From NCBI GenBank assembly GCA_964517125.1, contig CAZFBD010000015.1, positions 1-64,000 of the forward strand: a stretch of DNA of 64,000 nucleotides. Direction: 5' to 3'. A program made the translations under genes and the position numbers. This stretch comes from SHLQ01 sp964517125. Its GTDB lineage: Bacteria; Actinomycetota; Acidimicrobiia; Acidimicrobiales; SHLQ01. Below the pieces are notes generated by a model, which saw only the letters and a list, made by a program, of their open reading frames with translations, was not told the DNA's origin and made no database searches. This document shows positions 17,198-26,001 of the stretch, in pieces (position 1 is the stretch's first letter; each line of letters starts with the position of its first letter).

Positions 17198-17944
17198 TCA
17201 GCCGATCGCCCCGACGATCTCGATCGCCCGGTTGGAGATGCGGTCGGTGTACAGCGGCAGGTGGATGAGGATGCTGCCCATCATCATGAACACCACGAGC
17301 GCTTTCAGCGGCAGACCGAGCATGAAGATGTTCGCCTGCGGCGTGAATCGGGCGGCGATCGCCATCGCGACTTCGGTCAGGAGCAGGGCTCCCACCAGCG
17401 GCGCGCCAATCTCCAGCGCCGACAGCAGAAGGTCGGCGGCCGCGCGACTGACCGCAGTGAGGTCGTCCTCTCCGAGAATCGGGAGTTCGGTGAGCGCCGT
17501 GCTTTCGAACGAGCGAACGAAGCCGCCCAGAATCACCAGATGCGCGTCGGAGATGAGGAGCGCGGCCAGGAAGATCAGTTGGAAGAAGCGGGCGATGACC
17601 GCATTGTTCGTTCCCGTGGAGGGATCGAGGACGGCGCTGATGCTGAACCCGCCGAGCAGGTCGATCAGGCCACCGGCAGCCTCGAATGCCGCCACCACAA
17701 GGGAGGTCAGCCAGCCGAGCAACAGCCCGTACAGCACCTGGCCAGCGAGGAGCAGAACAAGCGGACCGGTGGCCTCGGGAGCGGTGCCGGCAGTATTGCC
17801 GACCACGAAGAGGCTCAGCACGATCGCCAACGCAATGCGACCGGTGGCGGTTGGGCGCACCGGACCAAAAATGGGAACGATCGCCACCCAGCCCGCGCAT
17901 CGCGCCACAGCCAGAGCCAGCAATGCCGGGTCGTCGAACGGCAC
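17198..17944 (-). CDS. fliR: Flagellar biosynthetic protein FliR
   Basis: FliR joins FliP and FliQ to form the export gate channel. The 248-residue, very hydrophobic product shows about six membrane segments and the conserved motifs IVPIFGPVRPTATGRIALAI near the N terminus and MAIAARFTPQANIFMLGLPL near residue 200. It starts 2 bases after fliQ ends and is followed by the J-domain gene after 2 bases, so it belongs to the fliO-fliP-fliQ-fliR block. Confidence 0.96.
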   Translation of the reverse strand: MPFDDPALLALAVARCAGWVAIVPIFGPVRPTATGRIALAIVLSLFVVGNTAGTAPEATGPLVLLLAGQVLYGLLLGWLTSLVVAAFEAAGGLIDLLGGFSISAVLDPSTGTNNAVIARFFQLIFLAALLISDAHLVILGGFVRSFESTALTELPILGEDDLTAVSRAAADLLLSALEIGAPLVGALLLTEVAMAIAARFTPQANIFMLGLPLKALVVFMMMGSILIHLPLYTDRISNRAIEIVGAIG

Positions 17945-17946
17945 CG

Positions 17947-18216
17947 TCAGCCCGCCAGCAGTGCCGGAATCGAATCGAGTGACCGGATCATGAAGTCCTC
18001 GAGTTCACCCAGCATCCAGTTGCCGGTGAACCCCAGAATGAGGGCGATCGCAACGACCTTCGGCACGAACGTGAGCGTTGCCTCCTGGACCTGCATGACG
18101 GTCTGAACCAGGCCCACGAGCACACCAATCACCAGCGATGCGATCAGAATCGGCGCGCTGAGTCGTGTCGTCGTCGTCAACATGTCGGACACGATTCGCA
18201 TGAATTCAACATCCAT
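17947..18216 (-). CDS. fliQ: Flagellar biosynthetic protein FliQ
   Basis: FliQ is the 89-residue, two-helix component of the flagellar export gate; this product has exactly the usual length. It contains TTTTRLSAPILIASLVIGVL and then GLVQTVMQVQEATLTFVPKV, the FliQ hallmark. It lies between fliP (9-base gap) and fliR (2-base gap). Confidence 0.96.
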   Translation of the reverse strand: MDVEFMRIVSDMLTTTTRLSAPILIASLVIGVLVGLVQTVMQVQEATLTFVPKVVAIALILGFTGNWMLGELEDFMIRSLDSIPALLAG

Positions 18217-18225
18217 GGGGACTCC

Positions 18226-19119
18226 TCACAACTCGAACGATCTCAACAGGGTTGGGACGAGCAGGAACCACCCGTCCACCATCACGAACAGCAGGATCTT
18301 GAACGGCAGTGAGATCACCACCGGGGGCAGCATGACCATTCCCATCGCCATCAGGGTCGCCGACACGATCATGTCCACGACCAGGAACGGGATGAAGATG
18401 ATGAACCCGATGATGAACGCTGCCCGAAGCTCCGAGACGATGAAGGCCGGCGCGAGCGTCGTGAGCGGAACCTCCTCGGGAGTCGCTGGCTCGGCCTCGG
18501 GACTCATGTCGATGAACATCATCAGGTCCTCCTCGCGGACCTGACTCAACATGAACTCCCGAAAGGGCTCGACACCCAGGTCGTAGGCCTCGCCGAACTC
18601 GATCTCGCCGTCCAGGTACGGCTGCAAGGCTTCGTCGTTCGCTTCGGACAGCGTGGGTGCCATCACGAAGAGGGTCAGGAACACCGCCAGTCCAATCAGT
18701 ACCTGATTGGGAGGCACACCCTGCAGCCCCAGGGCGTTGCGGGTGAGACCAAGGACGATGACGATGCGAGTGAACGACGTGGCAACGATCAACACCGTGG
18801 GCACGAGTGCGAGCGCAGTGAGGACCACCACGATGGACACGGCCGAGTCCTCGGTGCTGCCGTCGGTGTCGACGCCGGCTTCCGGCTCGCCCACGACCGG
18901 GGCGGTCGGAGGTTGGATCGGGGTCTGGGTACCAACGTCGGAAGGGTCCGGATCCGTGGGAGGAATCGGCTGCGTCGGCTCGGTCTCGATCAGGTCGCCT
19001 TCAGGCTGCTCCTGGGCCCCTGCGGTGCCTGTGGTGAAGGACACGACGGCAAGCACGATCAGCCAAAAGCCGAGCGCACGCATCGATGCTGTTGTTCTTC
19101 GTCGTCTTCGTTCCGCCAT
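18226..19119 (-). CDS. fliP: Flagellar biosynthetic protein FliP with long proline-rich N-terminal insert
   Basis: FliP is the core channel subunit of the flagellar export gate. The product (297 residues) has a basic start (ERRRRRTTASMR), a hydrophobic signal sequence, and then an unusual stretch of about 55 residues rich in Pro, Thr, Asp and Glu (about residues 36-90) before the normal FliP body. That body carries SFTRIVIVLGLTRNALGLQG and QVLIGLAVFLTLFVMAPT; PAFIVSELRAAFIIGFIIFI and LVVDMIVSATLMAMGM follow. The insert makes it longer than the E. coli protein (245 residues). An internal ATG at residue 13 is an alternative start. Confidence 0.95.
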   Translation of the reverse strand: MAERRRRRTTASMRALGFWLIVLAVVSFTTGTAGAQEQPEGDLIETEPTQPIPPTDPDPSDVGTQTPIQPPTAPVVGEPEAGVDTDGSTEDSAVSIVVVLTALALVPTVLIVATSFTRIVIVLGLTRNALGLQGVPPNQVLIGLAVFLTLFVMAPTLSEANDEALQPYLDGEIEFGEAYDLGVEPFREFMLSQVREEDLMMFIDMSPEAEPATPEEVPLTTLAPAFIVSELRAAFIIGFIIFIPFLVVDMIVSATLMAMGMVMLPPVVISLPFKILLFVMVDGWFLLVPTLLRSFEL

Positions 19120-19139
19120 GAGAAGCCCCGATGTGCAGG

Positions 19140-19529
19140 TCAGCGCCGCACTGTCCGCTCACGGACAGCATCGAGGCGGCTGGCGACACGGCCTTTGCGC
19201 ACCTCTTCGGTGTCGGTCGAATCGGAGAGATCGATCACGTCGTCGTCGGGTTCGTCCAGCTGGGTGATGCCCTCGGCGAGCGGGGTGATCGAGGTCTCGG
19301 TCACGCCGAGCACGTGTTCGGTTGTGCCGTACTGCATGACCACAATGGCACCGTTGCGGCCCACAGAATGCCGTTCGACGATGGACACGAGCTGTTCTGA
19401 GCGACGATTCCGTCGGCCTCCGGGTGTCCGGGTCCGCGTTGCCCATCGCAAGATGAACAGCGTCAGCCCAAGCACCGCAAGCACAATTGCGATGCTCAGC
19501 ACCGTAGGAATGATCGCCACGCCAGTCAT
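19140..19529 (-). CDS. fliO: FliO-like flagellar biosynthesis protein
   Basis: FliO is a small membrane protein that helps FliP assemble. The 129-residue product has one N-terminal membrane segment (about residues 7-27) followed by a basic stretch and a small beta-rich domain, LVSIVERHSVGRNGAIVVMQ then TEHVLGVTETSITPLAE. This resembles the FliO core, where a VG.....LV.....LLGV pattern is kept. The C terminus is acidic then basic. FliO is weakly conserved, so position before fliP (20-base gap) carries much of the call. A GGCGGGAG precedes the start. Confidence 0.8.
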   Translation of the reverse strand: MTGVAIIPTVLSIAIVLAVLGLTLFILRWATRTRTPGGRRNRRSEQLVSIVERHSVGRNGAIVVMQYGTTEHVLGVTETSITPLAEGITQLDEPDDDVIDLSDSTDTEEVRKGRVASRLDAVRERTVRR

Positions 19530-19555
19530 GTTCCGCTCCCGCCAAAATTGGTCTC

Positions 19556-19579
19556 TGGCGGACCGTTACAGCTCCGCCA
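19556..19579 (-). promoter_or_regulatory. Hairpin in the fliO leader
   Basis: TGGCGGA and TCCGCCA form a perfect 7-base-pair inverted repeat with a 10-base loop, about 25 bases before the fliO start. It could tune translation or processing in the 138-base fliN-fliO gap. No known motif is recognised. Confidence 0.35.
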
Positions 19580-19615
19580 AGAACCACGCCCGACACCCGC
19601 TGTGTCGTGTGGATT

Positions 19616-19642
19616 CAATCGGCAAGAGCGGCTCGATGATGA
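19616..19642 (-). promoter_or_regulatory. Putative FliA/sigma28-like promoter upstream of fliO
   Basis: On the minus strand, TCAT (19642-19639), 15 bases, then GCCGATTG (19623-19616). The -10 matches the FliA consensus GCCGATAA in six of eight positions with correct spacing; the -35 is poor. It would allow transcription of fliO onward independent of csrA-fliN. Confidence 0.35.
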
Positions 19643-19655
19643 GTCTGCAGACTCA
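19640..19655. promoter_or_regulatory. Perfect 16-base palindrome in the fliN-fliO gap
   Basis: TGAGTCTGCAGACTCA is a perfect inverted repeat just after the fliN stop and overlapping the -35 of the proposed fliO promoter. It could be a regulator-binding site. No family assignment is possible from the sequence. Confidence 0.4.
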
Positions 19656-19667
19656 GATTCCGGAGAG

Positions 19668-20480
19668 CTATTGAGTCGTAAGCACCTGGGTCACACAGAG
19701 CGTGCGACGGCCGTCCGACCCATTGATGGTTCCTCGGAGAAACTCACGGTTTCCGCTTCGGACCGTCACATCGCCATCAGGCGGCGAATCGAAGAGAATG
19801 ACATCGCCTTCGGCGAGTTCCTGTACGTCGGATGCTGCCATGGAGACGTCGGCAAGGTCGACATCGAATCGCAGTGGCATGCCAGAGACGATTTCGAGCA
19901 GATCGTTCGACGGACCGTCGACGGACGCCGACTTGTCGGGATCTGGCACGTGAATCGACGCGGCGACCTCGACCTCGTCGATGGTGAAGGTGAGGTCGAG
20001 ACGAACCAGATCGGGAGCCTCGATGCCGGAGTCGCTGGCTGGCACGAGGGCCACGCCATGCGCGGCGGTGGGGGCCACGGCCTCGATGATGGGTTGCAGA
20101 ACCTGCGGCAGGGATGAGGTGATTGCGGTCAGCTCGATCGGCGCCAGGCGTCGGTCGGCTCCCGTTCCCGGGCCCCCGAAGAAGATGTCGGCCACGGCGA
20201 TGGCATCAGAGTCGGAGACGTTGAAGACACCGACAACCACGTCGGCCGACACGATGTCGAACGAGGTGCCCGGAAGGCTCTCGAGCGTGCTTGCCTGCAC
20301 CGGCTCAAGGATGTCGCCAACCGCGATGCTGGACACCCGACGCGTCGCTCCGGCGAGGGTCTCGCCGCTGACGACAGCCGCAGTCTGCACCGCGAGGGCG
20401 AACTCCAAAACGGCGCGGTCGTCCAGAGCAGGTTCACCGATCAGATCGAACGAGCGGATGTTTGGCTCCACATGGTCCAT
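19668..20480 (-). CDS. fliN: Flagellar motor switch protein of the FliM/FliN family (CheC-like plus SpoA domains)
   Basis: The 270-residue product ends in a SpoA (FliN/FliM C-terminal) domain at about residues 190-268: LLEIVSGMPLRFDVDLADVS and then VRSGNREFLRGTINGSDGRR. This domain builds the C ring under FliG. The N-terminal 180 residues resemble the CheC-like middle domain of FliM/FliY, including VADIFFGGPGTGADRRLAP. The FliM N-terminal CheY-binding motif (LSQxEIDALL) is absent. Since a FliM gene is expected after fliL outside the window, this is more likely the FliN/FliY-type partner; it could instead be a divergent FliM. It follows csrA by 51 bases. Confidence 0.75.
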   Translation of the reverse strand: MDHVEPNIRSFDLIGEPALDDRAVLEFALAVQTAAVVSGETLAGATRRVSSIAVGDILEPVQASTLESLPGTSFDIVSADVVVGVFNVSDSDAIAVADIFFGGPGTGADRRLAPIELTAITSSLPQVLQPIIEAVAPTAAHGVALVPASDSGIEAPDLVRLDLTFTIDEVEVAASIHVPDPDKSASVDGPSNDLLEIVSGMPLRFDVDLADVSMAASDVQELAEGDVILFDSPPDGDVTVRSGNREFLRGTINGSDGRRTLCVTQVLTTQ

Positions 20481-20531
20481 TCGGCACAGGTGGTCAGAAC
20501 CTGAGCCAAACGGCTCAGCGGCACGCGTTGG

Positions 20532-20765
20532 TCAGGTGTTCTTCCTCTTGACGGACCGGAGGACGTCGAGGTCGGACGTGTTGGCCGAAGAGGCTGCAGC
20601 GTTGGCGCCCTGCAGTTCCTCGAAGACCTCGAGACGGTTCACGGGCACCGATCGTGGAGCGTCGATTCCGATGCGGGCCTGATCGCCCTTCACCTGCACG
20701 ACCGTGATTCGGATGTCCTTGCCGATCACGATGGTTTGACCGACTTCGCGAGTGAGAACCAGCAC
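20532..20765 (-). CDS. csrA: Carbon storage regulator CsrA
   Basis: CsrA is a dimeric RNA-binding protein that blocks ribosome access at GGA-containing hairpins; in Gram-positive flagellar systems it represses flagellin translation. The GTG at 20765 starts MLVLTREVGQTIVIGKDIRI and the core continues VQVKGDQARIGIDAPRSVPV and NRLEVFEEL. Leu4, Arg6 (N-terminal strand) and Arg44-type residues of the RNA surface look present. The 77-residue length includes a 25-residue tail ending KRKNT. Longer frames upstream run into fliD on the other strand. It heads the minus-strand operon, divergent from fliD by 51 bases. Its usual antagonist FliW is not in the window. Confidence 0.95.
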   Translation of the reverse strand: MLVLTREVGQTIVIGKDIRITVVQVKGDQARIGIDAPRSVPVNRLEVFEELQGANAAASSANTSDLDVLRSVKRKNT

Positions 20766-20781
20766 CGCCAGAGTGTAGCCC

Positions 20782-20809
20782 TCATGTCGGAGCCGTTTCG
20801 CGCCGACCA
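20782..20809 (+). promoter_or_regulatory. Putative FliA/sigma28-like promoter for fliD
   Basis: TCAT (20782-20785), 16 bases, then GCCGACCA (20802-20809). The -10 resembles GCCGATAA. Transcription would start close to the fliD ATG at 20817, so the transcript may be nearly leaderless. It sits in the 51-base csrA-fliD divergent gap. Confidence 0.4.
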
Positions 20810-20816
20810 TGGAACC

Positions 20817-22346
20817 ATGAGCAACTTTGCGGTCGACGGGCTCAGTAGCGGTCTCGATACGACTTCGATCATCGAACAACTCATGGCGGTGGAACGACAG
20901 CCAGTCGTTCGTCTCGAATCGCGCAAGAGCAGCCTCGACCAGGAAAAGGGCGCATGGTCCGACCTGGACGGCCGCCTCGACGCGCTCATGACCGCAATCG
21001 AAAACCTCGAAGATGATGAGGGAATCAACTCGCTTGTCGGTGAGTCGTCGAATCCCGATGTTGCAGTCACTCGAACCGGCGACGGCGCCGTGGGCGTGTA
21101 CGAGGCAACCGTCGACCAGATCGCAACAACACATCAGTTCATGAGTGAGGCGTTCGCCGACCCCGCAGACCTCGTTGGAGCCGGACGAGCCACGATCACC
21201 TCCGGCGTTGCCGCCATCAATGCCACCTACGCTGACCCGGGCGCATCACCGACCGGTCACTACAGCGTGCAGGTCACCGGTGTCAGTGACGGCACGGCAA
21301 CGATCGTGTTCAACGGGGAGACCCACGAGGTCTCCTCAACCGGCTGGGTGACCCTCACGAATGAGGACGGCAGCACCATGACGCTGCAACCCGACGGCGA
21401 GTTCACCGTTGGAGAAGCACGAATCTCGACCATGGAGACGACCGCCACCACAACCGTTGGCGCGCTCGTCACCCAGCTGTCGGATTCGGGTGGAGCAGCC
21501 ACCCTGCAGGTCGTCGACAGCGGGGACGGTTCGGCCGACCCCTTCCGCGTCGTTGTCACCGCGCGAGCGCCCGGTACCGACAATGCACTCGACATCAGTA
21601 TTCCCGGTGGTTCGATCGGAACGCTCGACGAAATTCGGGAAGCCACCAACACCATCGTGACGATGGGTGGTGGAGACCTCGTGATCGAGCGGAGCGATGT
21701 TGCCGTCGAAGGCATCGTTCCAGGAATGACATTGGACCTGAGCGGCGCCGAAGTCGGCGAGACACTGCGCGTCACCGTCAATCGTGACGATGCAGCTGCC
21801 GTGGACAAGGTTGGCGCCTTCGTCGACGCCGCAAACGCGTTCTTCTCTGGCGTCTCCGGCTACGGCCAGTCGGACCCCGAAAACGGTCAGGTCGGCCTGC
21901 TGTCGGGCGAATCATCGCTGCGTCGACTGGAGAGCCAGATCCGTGCCGGATTCACCGAGGTCGGCACCGGCACCTTCGTGCTGGGCAGCCAGGTGGGCAT
22001 CGAAGGCACCCGCGACGGCACCTTCGTCTTCGACCAGGAAGCGTTCTCCGACGTCCTTGCTTCGGACTTCTCGGGACTGCAGAACTTTCTCCTCGGCGAC
22101 GACGGCGACGGATACCTCGGCCGCATCACGGCGGCAATCGAAACCGTGACCGAGAACGACGGTGTCATCGAGAACGCCACCACCAACATCGATGCGAACA
22201 TCGATGACCTCGACGACACGATCGCCCGATACGAGCGGCGCATGGAAGTCGTGGAAGCCGGACTTCGCCGACAGTTCACGGCGATGGAAACACTGTTGGC
22301 ACAGCTCAACAGTCAGAGTTCCTTCCTGGCGAACCAGCTCTCCTGA
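20817..22346 (+). CDS. fliD: Flagellar filament capping protein FliD
   Basis: FliD (hook-associated protein 2) caps the growing filament and helps flagellin fold. The N terminus MSNFAVDGLSSGLDTTSIIE then QLMAVERQPVVRLESRK is the FliD signature. The C-terminal region FVDAANAFFSGVSGYGQ to RYERRMEVVEAGLRRQFTAM and LNSQSSFLANQLS is also typical. The start at 20817 (509 residues) is chosen over a frame beginning at 20736 because the homology begins here and the upstream part crosses csrA. The stop overlaps the next gene by 4 bases. Confidence 0.93.
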   Translation: MSNFAVDGLSSGLDTTSIIEQLMAVERQPVVRLESRKSSLDQEKGAWSDLDGRLDALMTAIENLEDDEGINSLVGESSNPDVAVTRTGDGAVGVYEATVDQIATTHQFMSEAFADPADLVGAGRATITSGVAAINATYADPGASPTGHYSVQVTGVSDGTATIVFNGETHEVSSTGWVTLTNEDGSTMTLQPDGEFTVGEARISTMETTATTTVGALVTQLSDSGGAATLQVVDSGDGSADPFRVVVTARAPGTDNALDISIPGGSIGTLDEIREATNTIVTMGGGDLVIERSDVAVEGIVPGMTLDLSGAEVGETLRVTVNRDDAAAVDKVGAFVDAANAFFSGVSGYGQSDPENGQVGLLSGESSLRRLESQIRAGFTEVGTGTFVLGSQVGIEGTRDGTFVFDQEAFSDVLASDFSGLQNFLLGDDGDGYLGRITAAIETVTENDGVIENATTNIDANIDDLDDTIARYERRMEVVEAGLRRQFTAMETLLAQLNSQSSFLANQLS

Positions 22347-22585
22347 TGAGCGAATGGACCCAGCTCCTGGACGTCCTCGAGCGTCAGCTCGCACGGCAGG
22401 AACGAGCCTTCCGGGCCTCGGGAGAGCTCCCAAACGGTCTCAATCTGCAGCAGCCAGACAGCGTGATGACCCATGCTGAACGCGTACGCGCCACGGCCCT
22501 CATGCAGCGAACCGATGCGCTGTTGTACGAAACGCTCGACGTGATGCGACAGAACCGTCGACCCCAAACAACCCCGTACGGATAA
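22346..22585 (+). CDS. Small helical protein after fliD, possible FliT-like chaperone
   Basis: A 79-residue, fully hydrophilic, mostly helical product (ELLDVLERQL-like opening, ERAFRASGELPN, RTDALLYETLDVMRQNRR). It overlaps the fliD stop by 4 bases (ATGA), so it is translationally coupled. In many bacteria fliS and fliT, the flagellin and cap chaperones, follow fliD. This product is too short and too diverged to match FliS by eye; its size fits FliT, the FliD chaperone. The function is inferred from position only. Confidence 0.6.
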   Translation: MSEWTQLLDVLERQLARQERAFRASGELPNGLNLQQPDSVMTHAERVRATALMQRTDALLYETLDVMRQNRRPQTTPYG

Positions 22586-22601
22586 TTTCTCGAGAAATGC
22601 G

Positions 22602-22629
22602 TAAAGGCGTTCTCGTCAAACGCCGAACC
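22602..22629 (+). promoter_or_regulatory. FliA/sigma28 promoter of flagellin
   Basis: TAAA (22602-22605), 16 bases, then GCCGAACC (22622-22629), matching TAAA-N15/16-GCCGATAA of flagellar late-class promoters. It lies 75 bases upstream of the flagellin start and is the best of the four FliA-like sites in the window. Confidence 0.7.
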
Positions 22630-22636
22630 CTCTTGT

Positions 22637-22703
22637 GCCTGCAGGAAGCGGGCGGACGGATCGGACACACCGATCCTGAATCATCAAGGAGGATGCACGA
22701 CTC
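22637..22703 (+). promoter_or_regulatory. Flagellin leader with hairpin and CsrA-like GGA sites overlapping the ribosome binding site
   Basis: The roughly 65-base leader contains several GGA motifs: GCAGGAAGC, GCGGACG, a hairpin GGATCGG-ACACA-CCGATCC (22658-22676), and AAGGAGGATG (22686-22695). The last is the ribosome binding site and fits the CsrA consensus ARGGAUG. CsrA represses flagellin through paired leader sites in Bacillus, and csrA lies 2 kb away here, so the same control is plausible. Confidence 0.5.
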
Positions 22704-23504
22704 ATGAGTCTGCAAATCAACCAGAACGTCGCAGCCATCAACTCGCACCGAAACCTGGTTTCGAACGATGCGATGCTCGGCAAGTCACTCGAGCGTTTGT
22801 CCTCGGGTTTCCGCATCAACCGTGCTGCTGACGATGCTGCTGGCCTGGTCAAGTCCGAGACGCTGCGCTCCGAGGTTCGGGGCAACCAGCAGGCCGTCCG
22901 GAACGCACAGGACGGCATCAGCTTCACGCAGACCGCTGAAGGTTCGCTCAACGAGGTTCACGCCATGTTGCAGCGTATGAACGAGCTGGCCGTTGGCGCA
23001 GCCAACACGGCAACCAGCGATGGTACCGCCGAGCAGGCTGAAGTCACCGAGCTTCTCGCTCAGATCGATGCCATTGGTACCAACACCAAGTTCGCTGGTC
23101 TCGACGTGTTCGACGCTGCGGTCCGTACCTTCCAGGTCGGCGCCAATGCTGGTGAGACCATCGATGTGACCGTCGGTGCGCTCAGCTCGACCACGATTGG
23201 TGTCAACGCCATCGATCTGTCCGCTGATGCTTCGGCTGCAATCGCAACCATCTCGGGAGCGATCGATTCGGTCTCCACACTTCGTGGTGATCTTGGTGCA
23301 AAGCAGAACCGTCTCGAATCGACGATCAACAACCTTCGGGTGAGCGTCGAGAACCTGTCGGCCTCCGAATCTCGTATTCGTGACACCGACATGGCGCTCG
23401 AGATGAGCAGCTTCACGAGGAACCAGATCATGGTCCAGGCCGGCACATCGATGCTTGCCCAGGCCAACTCGGTTCCCCAGACCGTGCTCGGTCTGATCCG
23501 ATAG
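22704..23504 (+). CDS. fliC: Flagellin
   Basis: Flagellin is the filament subunit, exported by the flagellar system. The 266-residue product has the conserved N terminus MSLQINQNVAAINSHRNL with LGKSLERLSSGFRINRAADD, and the C terminus NLSASESRIRDTDMALEMSS with QANSVPQTVLGLI. The central variable domain (about residues 130-190) is very short, so this is a minimal flagellin forming mainly the D0/D1 core. AGGAGG lies 11 bases before the ATG. It has its own FliA promoter and terminator, and no second copy is in the window. Confidence 0.98.
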   Translation: MSLQINQNVAAINSHRNLVSNDAMLGKSLERLSSGFRINRAADDAAGLVKSETLRSEVRGNQQAVRNAQDGISFTQTAEGSLNEVHAMLQRMNELAVGAANTATSDGTAEQAEVTELLAQIDAIGTNTKFAGLDVFDAAVRTFQVGANAGETIDVTVGALSSTTIGVNAIDLSADASAAIATISGAIDSVSTLRGDLGAKQNRLESTINNLRVSVENLSASESRIRDTDMALEMSSFTRNQIMVQAGTSMLAQANSVPQTVLGLIR

Positions 23505-23534
23505 CACCACCTTCGCCGGGAAACCGGATGAACT

Positions 23535-23576
23535 GAAACACCCCCGAGCCGGCGGCTCGGGGGTGTTTCGCGTTTT
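23535..23576 (+). terminator. Strong intrinsic terminator after flagellin
   Basis: A 16-base-pair inverted repeat (23535-23550 with 23554-23569, stem including CACCCCCGAGCC) with a 3-base loop is followed by CGCGTTTT. It ends the flagellin transcript and separates the flagellar locus from the signalling genes. Confidence 0.9.
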
Positions 23577-23693
23577 GCTCACGACCGGACAAATTTGTTG
23601 CAGTTGCCGGTCAACTTCAGCGGACCTCAACCGACGGATATGCATGCACGATCCAGCTGGCGAAGCTGGGCAAACACAGGCGGAACATCACAC

Positions 23694-25211
<1,518 letters not shown>

Positions 25212-25269
25212 ACGTACTGACCGAAACCGCCCACGAGCTGGCAACCGGCCGCATCTTCGTCTGTGCCGA

Positions 25270-25785
25270 TCAGGCTGCAGAGTCGAAGCTGGTCAAACTG
25301 ACCTTGCTTGGTTCTGCCTCCCCGGCATCCGGAACCTCGGAGAAGTCCACCATTGGGGTCACAGGCGGAGGCGTGAGTACCGTGTCAACCTGACGCCGAG
25401 AGGGTGTCTCCTCGGCGACCTCCAGGTGGGCTGCTTCGGCGTCCTCGCCGATTTTCACCCGGCACCGGCCGAACAAGGTCGTGGTCTCCATGGCGATCGT
25501 CGGAAGCGGTGACTCCCGCTTGTGGTTTGCCACGTCGAAGCCGGTGGAGGCCAGAATGCTGACCACCGACGGGCGAATGTGCACACCTTCTGGCATCAGG
25601 AACGTGGCATTGCCAAACAAGCACAGCACGGTCAGCTTCATGTCCTCGATCTCGGGGTCCGCAAACGCCTCCCGAAAGTCGATGTTGCAGTGTCCAAACA
25701 GCACGACCGCTGTGGTCGTCTGAGACACTTCCCACCGGCCCTTGCGTCGGCACACGCCGAGAACGGCCATCAGTTTTGCTGGCAT
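25270..25785 (-). CDS. LiaF C-terminal-like cell envelope protein
   Basis: The 171-residue product contains LFGHCNIDFREAFADPEIED and LCLFGNATFLMPEGVHIRPS, the beta-strand repeat pattern of the LiaF/YvqF C-terminal domain (cell wall-active antibiotics response family), with a second LFGRCRVKIG. LiaF-type domains modulate envelope-stress kinases and often follow membrane helices; no membrane segment is seen here, so it is a soluble version. The last 50 residues are acidic and probably disordered. It is transcribed against its neighbours and converges on the GGDEF gene. Family assignment is by pattern only. Confidence 0.65.
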   Translation of the reverse strand: MPAKLMAVLGVCRRKGRWEVSQTTTAVVLFGHCNIDFREAFADPEIEDMKLTVLCLFGNATFLMPEGVHIRPSVVSILASTGFDVANHKRESPLPTIAMETTTLFGRCRVKIGEDAEAAHLEVAEETPSRRQVDTVLTPPPVTPMVDFSEVPDAGEAEPSKVSLTSFDSAA

Positions 25786-26001
25786 CCGCCTACCCGCCTT
25801 GGTTGGTTGTCCAAGTCTTCGTCACCGTGCAAACACGACCAAACAGGCCGTTCGAATCATGTGGCCCAGATTGCGTGTCAGTCGTGTTGCGGAACCTCAC
25901 CGGTATGTGGGGGACGTCGATGGATTGGCATGAATCGGCGGGGCGGCGCCGGTGGCGTCGACGATGGTGCCTCCGGACGAATGACGGTGCGGGAAGCACC
26001 A

